Source: Solimonas variicoloris DSM 15731 (GTDB lineage Bacteria; Pseudomonadota; Gammaproteobacteria; Nevskiales; Nevskiaceae). From it: DNA of 64,000 nt. Below the pieces are notes generated by a model. It worked only from the letters and a program-made list of their open reading frames with translations. It searched no databases and had not been told where the DNA came from. A program made the translations under genes and the position numbers. Position 1 is the first letter of the stretch. The number at the start of each line of letters is the position of its first letter. Shown piece after piece: positions 62,733 through 64,000 of the stretch. The DNA lies in assembly GCF_000382285.1 (NCBI RefSeq), contig NZ_KB907930.1, forward strand, positions 1 to 64,000, given 5' to 3'.

Positions 62733-64000
62733 ATGCCGTCGCGTCCCCTCCCGCTGCGTCTCGCGCTTTCGTTCCTCCTCGCGCTCGTCACCACGCTCGC
62801 GCTGGCGCCGGCCGCCCGCGCCGCCCCGCAGGATCTCGACCGCATCATCGTCGTCGTCAACGACGGCGTGATCCTGCAGAGCGAGCTCGACCAGTCGATG
62901 GACGACGCGCGCCTGCAGATCAGCAAGCGCGGCCTGACGTCGCCGCCCGACGCCGCACTGCGCGCGCAGGTGCTCGAACGGCTGATCCTGACGCGCGTGC
63001 AGACCCAGCGCGCCGCGCAGGCCGGCATCCGCATCGATGACCGCGAGCTCAACGAAGTGCTGACCAGCATCGCCAAGCAGAACGGCCTGAGCCTGGCGGC
63101 TTTCGCCGATGTGGTGCGCAGCGAGGGTCTGGACTATCTCAATCTGCGCGAGCAGATTCGCGACGAGGTGACGCTGCAGCGCCTGCGCAACCGCGAGGTC
63201 GACAGCCGCGTCGTGGTCACCGAGCAGGACGTCGACGCCTTCCTCGCCAGTGAAGGCGCCAACAGCGACAAGGAATACCGCCTCTCGCACATCCTGATCG
63301 CCGTGCCGGACGGCGCCAGCCAGCAGGTCCGCGACCAGGCGCGCGCCAAGATCGCCGACCTGCTCAAGCGCATCCGCGCCGGCGAGGACTTCGCGCAGCT
63401 GGCGATCGCCAACTCCAACGGCCAGCAGGCCCTGCAGGGCGGCGATCTCGACTGGCGCAAGGGCGGCGACCTGCCGAGCGCGTTCGCCAGCGCCGCCGGC
63501 AAGCTCAAGGTCGGCGAGACCAGCGAGGTCTTCGAGACCGGCAGCGGCTATCACCTCATCAAGCTGGCCGACATGCGCGGCGGCGACGAGCGCAAGACCG
63601 TCACCGAGACGCATGCCCGCCACATCCTGATCCAGACCAACGCGATCCGCGACGACGAACAGGCCCGCGCCCAGGCGCGCGAGCTGTACAACCGCCTGCA
63701 GGCCGGCGAGGACTTCGCCAAGCTCGCCAAGGAGCACTCGGATGACCCGGGCTCCAAGAACAGCGGCGGCGACCTCGGCTTCCAGCCGCCCGGCGTGTTC
63801 GTTCCGGAATTCCAGTCGCGCCTCGACCAGCTCAAGCCGAACGAGATCTCGCCGCCATTCCGCACCCAGTTCGGCTGGCACATCGCGCAGCTGCTTGAGC
63901 GTCGCGATCGCGACGTCACCGAAGAGCAGAAGCGCGCCCGCGCCCGCACCGCGATCGGCACGCGCAAGGCCGCCGAGGAATACGACATCTGGCTGCGCCG
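62733..64000 (+). CDS. surA: Periplasmic chaperone and peptidyl-prolyl isomerase SurA, C-terminus cut by the window end
   Basis: About 422 residues of SurA are visible; only the last residues are missing. A signal peptide ends ARAAPQD near residue 31. The N-terminal chaperone domain follows (LDRIIVVVNDGVILQSELD, VLERLILTRVQTQ). Next come two parvulin PPIase domains: the first from EYRLSHILIAVPDG near 188, the second from THARHILIQTNAI near 295, with NSGGDLGFQPPGVFVPEF near 345. A C-terminal helix begins before the edge. SurA escorts unfolded outer-membrane proteins such as LptD through the periplasm. The ATG lies 85 bases after lptD, whose assembly depends on it. Confidence 0.93.
   Translation, partial: MPSRPLPLRLALSFLLALVTTLALAPAARAAPQDLDRIIVVVNDGVILQSELDQSMDDARLQISKRGLTSPPDAALRAQVLERLILTRVQTQRAAQAGIRIDDRELNEVLTSIAKQNGLSLAAFADVVRSEGLDYLNLREQIRDEVTLQRLRNREVDSRVVVTEQDVDAFLASEGANSDKEYRLSHILIAVPDGASQQVRDQARAKIADLLKRIRAGEDFAQLAIANSNGQQALQGGDLDWRKGGDLPSAFASAAGKLKVGETSEVFETGSGYHLIKLADMRGGDERKTVTETHARHILIQTNAIRDDEQARAQARELYNRLQAGEDFAKLAKEHSDDPGSKNSGGDLGFQPPGVFVPEFQSRLDQLKPNEISPPFRTQFGWHIAQLLERRDRDVTEEQKRARARTAIGTRKAAEEYDIWLR

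Overview
The window is GC-rich throughout (roughly two thirds G+C by eye) and carries a Gammaproteobacterial gene set. At the right edge lptD and surA run rightward, divergent from an amgK-murU cell-wall recycling pair, and pmbA follows. Many genes act on acyl-CoAs (thiolase, FadH-type dienoyl-CoA reductase, an acyl-CoA dehydrogenase with a C-terminal extension, an acyl-CoA synthetase, four hotdog thioesterase-type proteins) and there is a DUF1302 outer-membrane-type protein. Together these suggest a lipid- or hydrocarbon-degrading lineage such as Nevskiales/Solimonadaceae. That placement is inference; there is no rRNA in the window.

Layout. 1-0.8 kb: the left part of an IS5-family element that has cut off the N-terminus of a TetR regulator. 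1-10.4 kb: housekeeping and degradative genes (thpR, pncC, leucine dehydrogenase, thiolase, an exported beta-propeller lipoprotein, an S46 dipeptidyl peptidase, a membrane protein, an amidohydrolase). 10.4-12.2 kb: a palindromic MITE-like element, then a TetR/DUF4442/YnfA operon with 4-bp overlaps. 12.2-13.0 kb: a lower-GC islet with a possible solo immunity gene. 13-18.8 kb: methionine aminopeptidase, two hotdog proteins, an alpha/beta hydrolase with a histone-H1-like tail, and fadH. 19-26.4 kb: exported proteins, including an S9 peptidase, a dipeptidase-like lipoprotein and a collagen-repeat lipoprotein. 26.4-36.4 kb: acyl-CoA metabolism, a DUF488/mutarotase/isomerase operon, a sterol-desaturase-like membrane protein, a degenerate M28 lipoprotein, a frameshifted thioesterase and an alcohol dehydrogenase.

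36.4-41.3 kb holds a tight three-gene operon encoding two helical/winged-helix proteins and an SMC-like ATPase, arranged like MukFEB/MksFEB/JetABC condensins. No JetD-type nuclease gene is beside it. This is the most interesting protein system in the window. 41.3-50.2 kb: an aldehyde dehydrogenase, an intergenic region with a candidate small RNA, a SnoaL-like protein, a transglutaminase-DUF2126 protein, two alpha/beta hydrolases and CysH. 50.3-57.2 kb: a DUF1302 protein, an OmpA-like protein with a structured 5' leader, a lipoprotein, and two tandem LpxH-like phosphoesterases. 57.2-64 kb: pmbA, murU, amgK, then lptD and surA, the last cut by the window end.

Five intrinsic terminators are clear, at 5.76, 26.41, 43.37, 52.90 and 55.24 kb. 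I saw no tRNA, rRNA, CRISPR array or origin.
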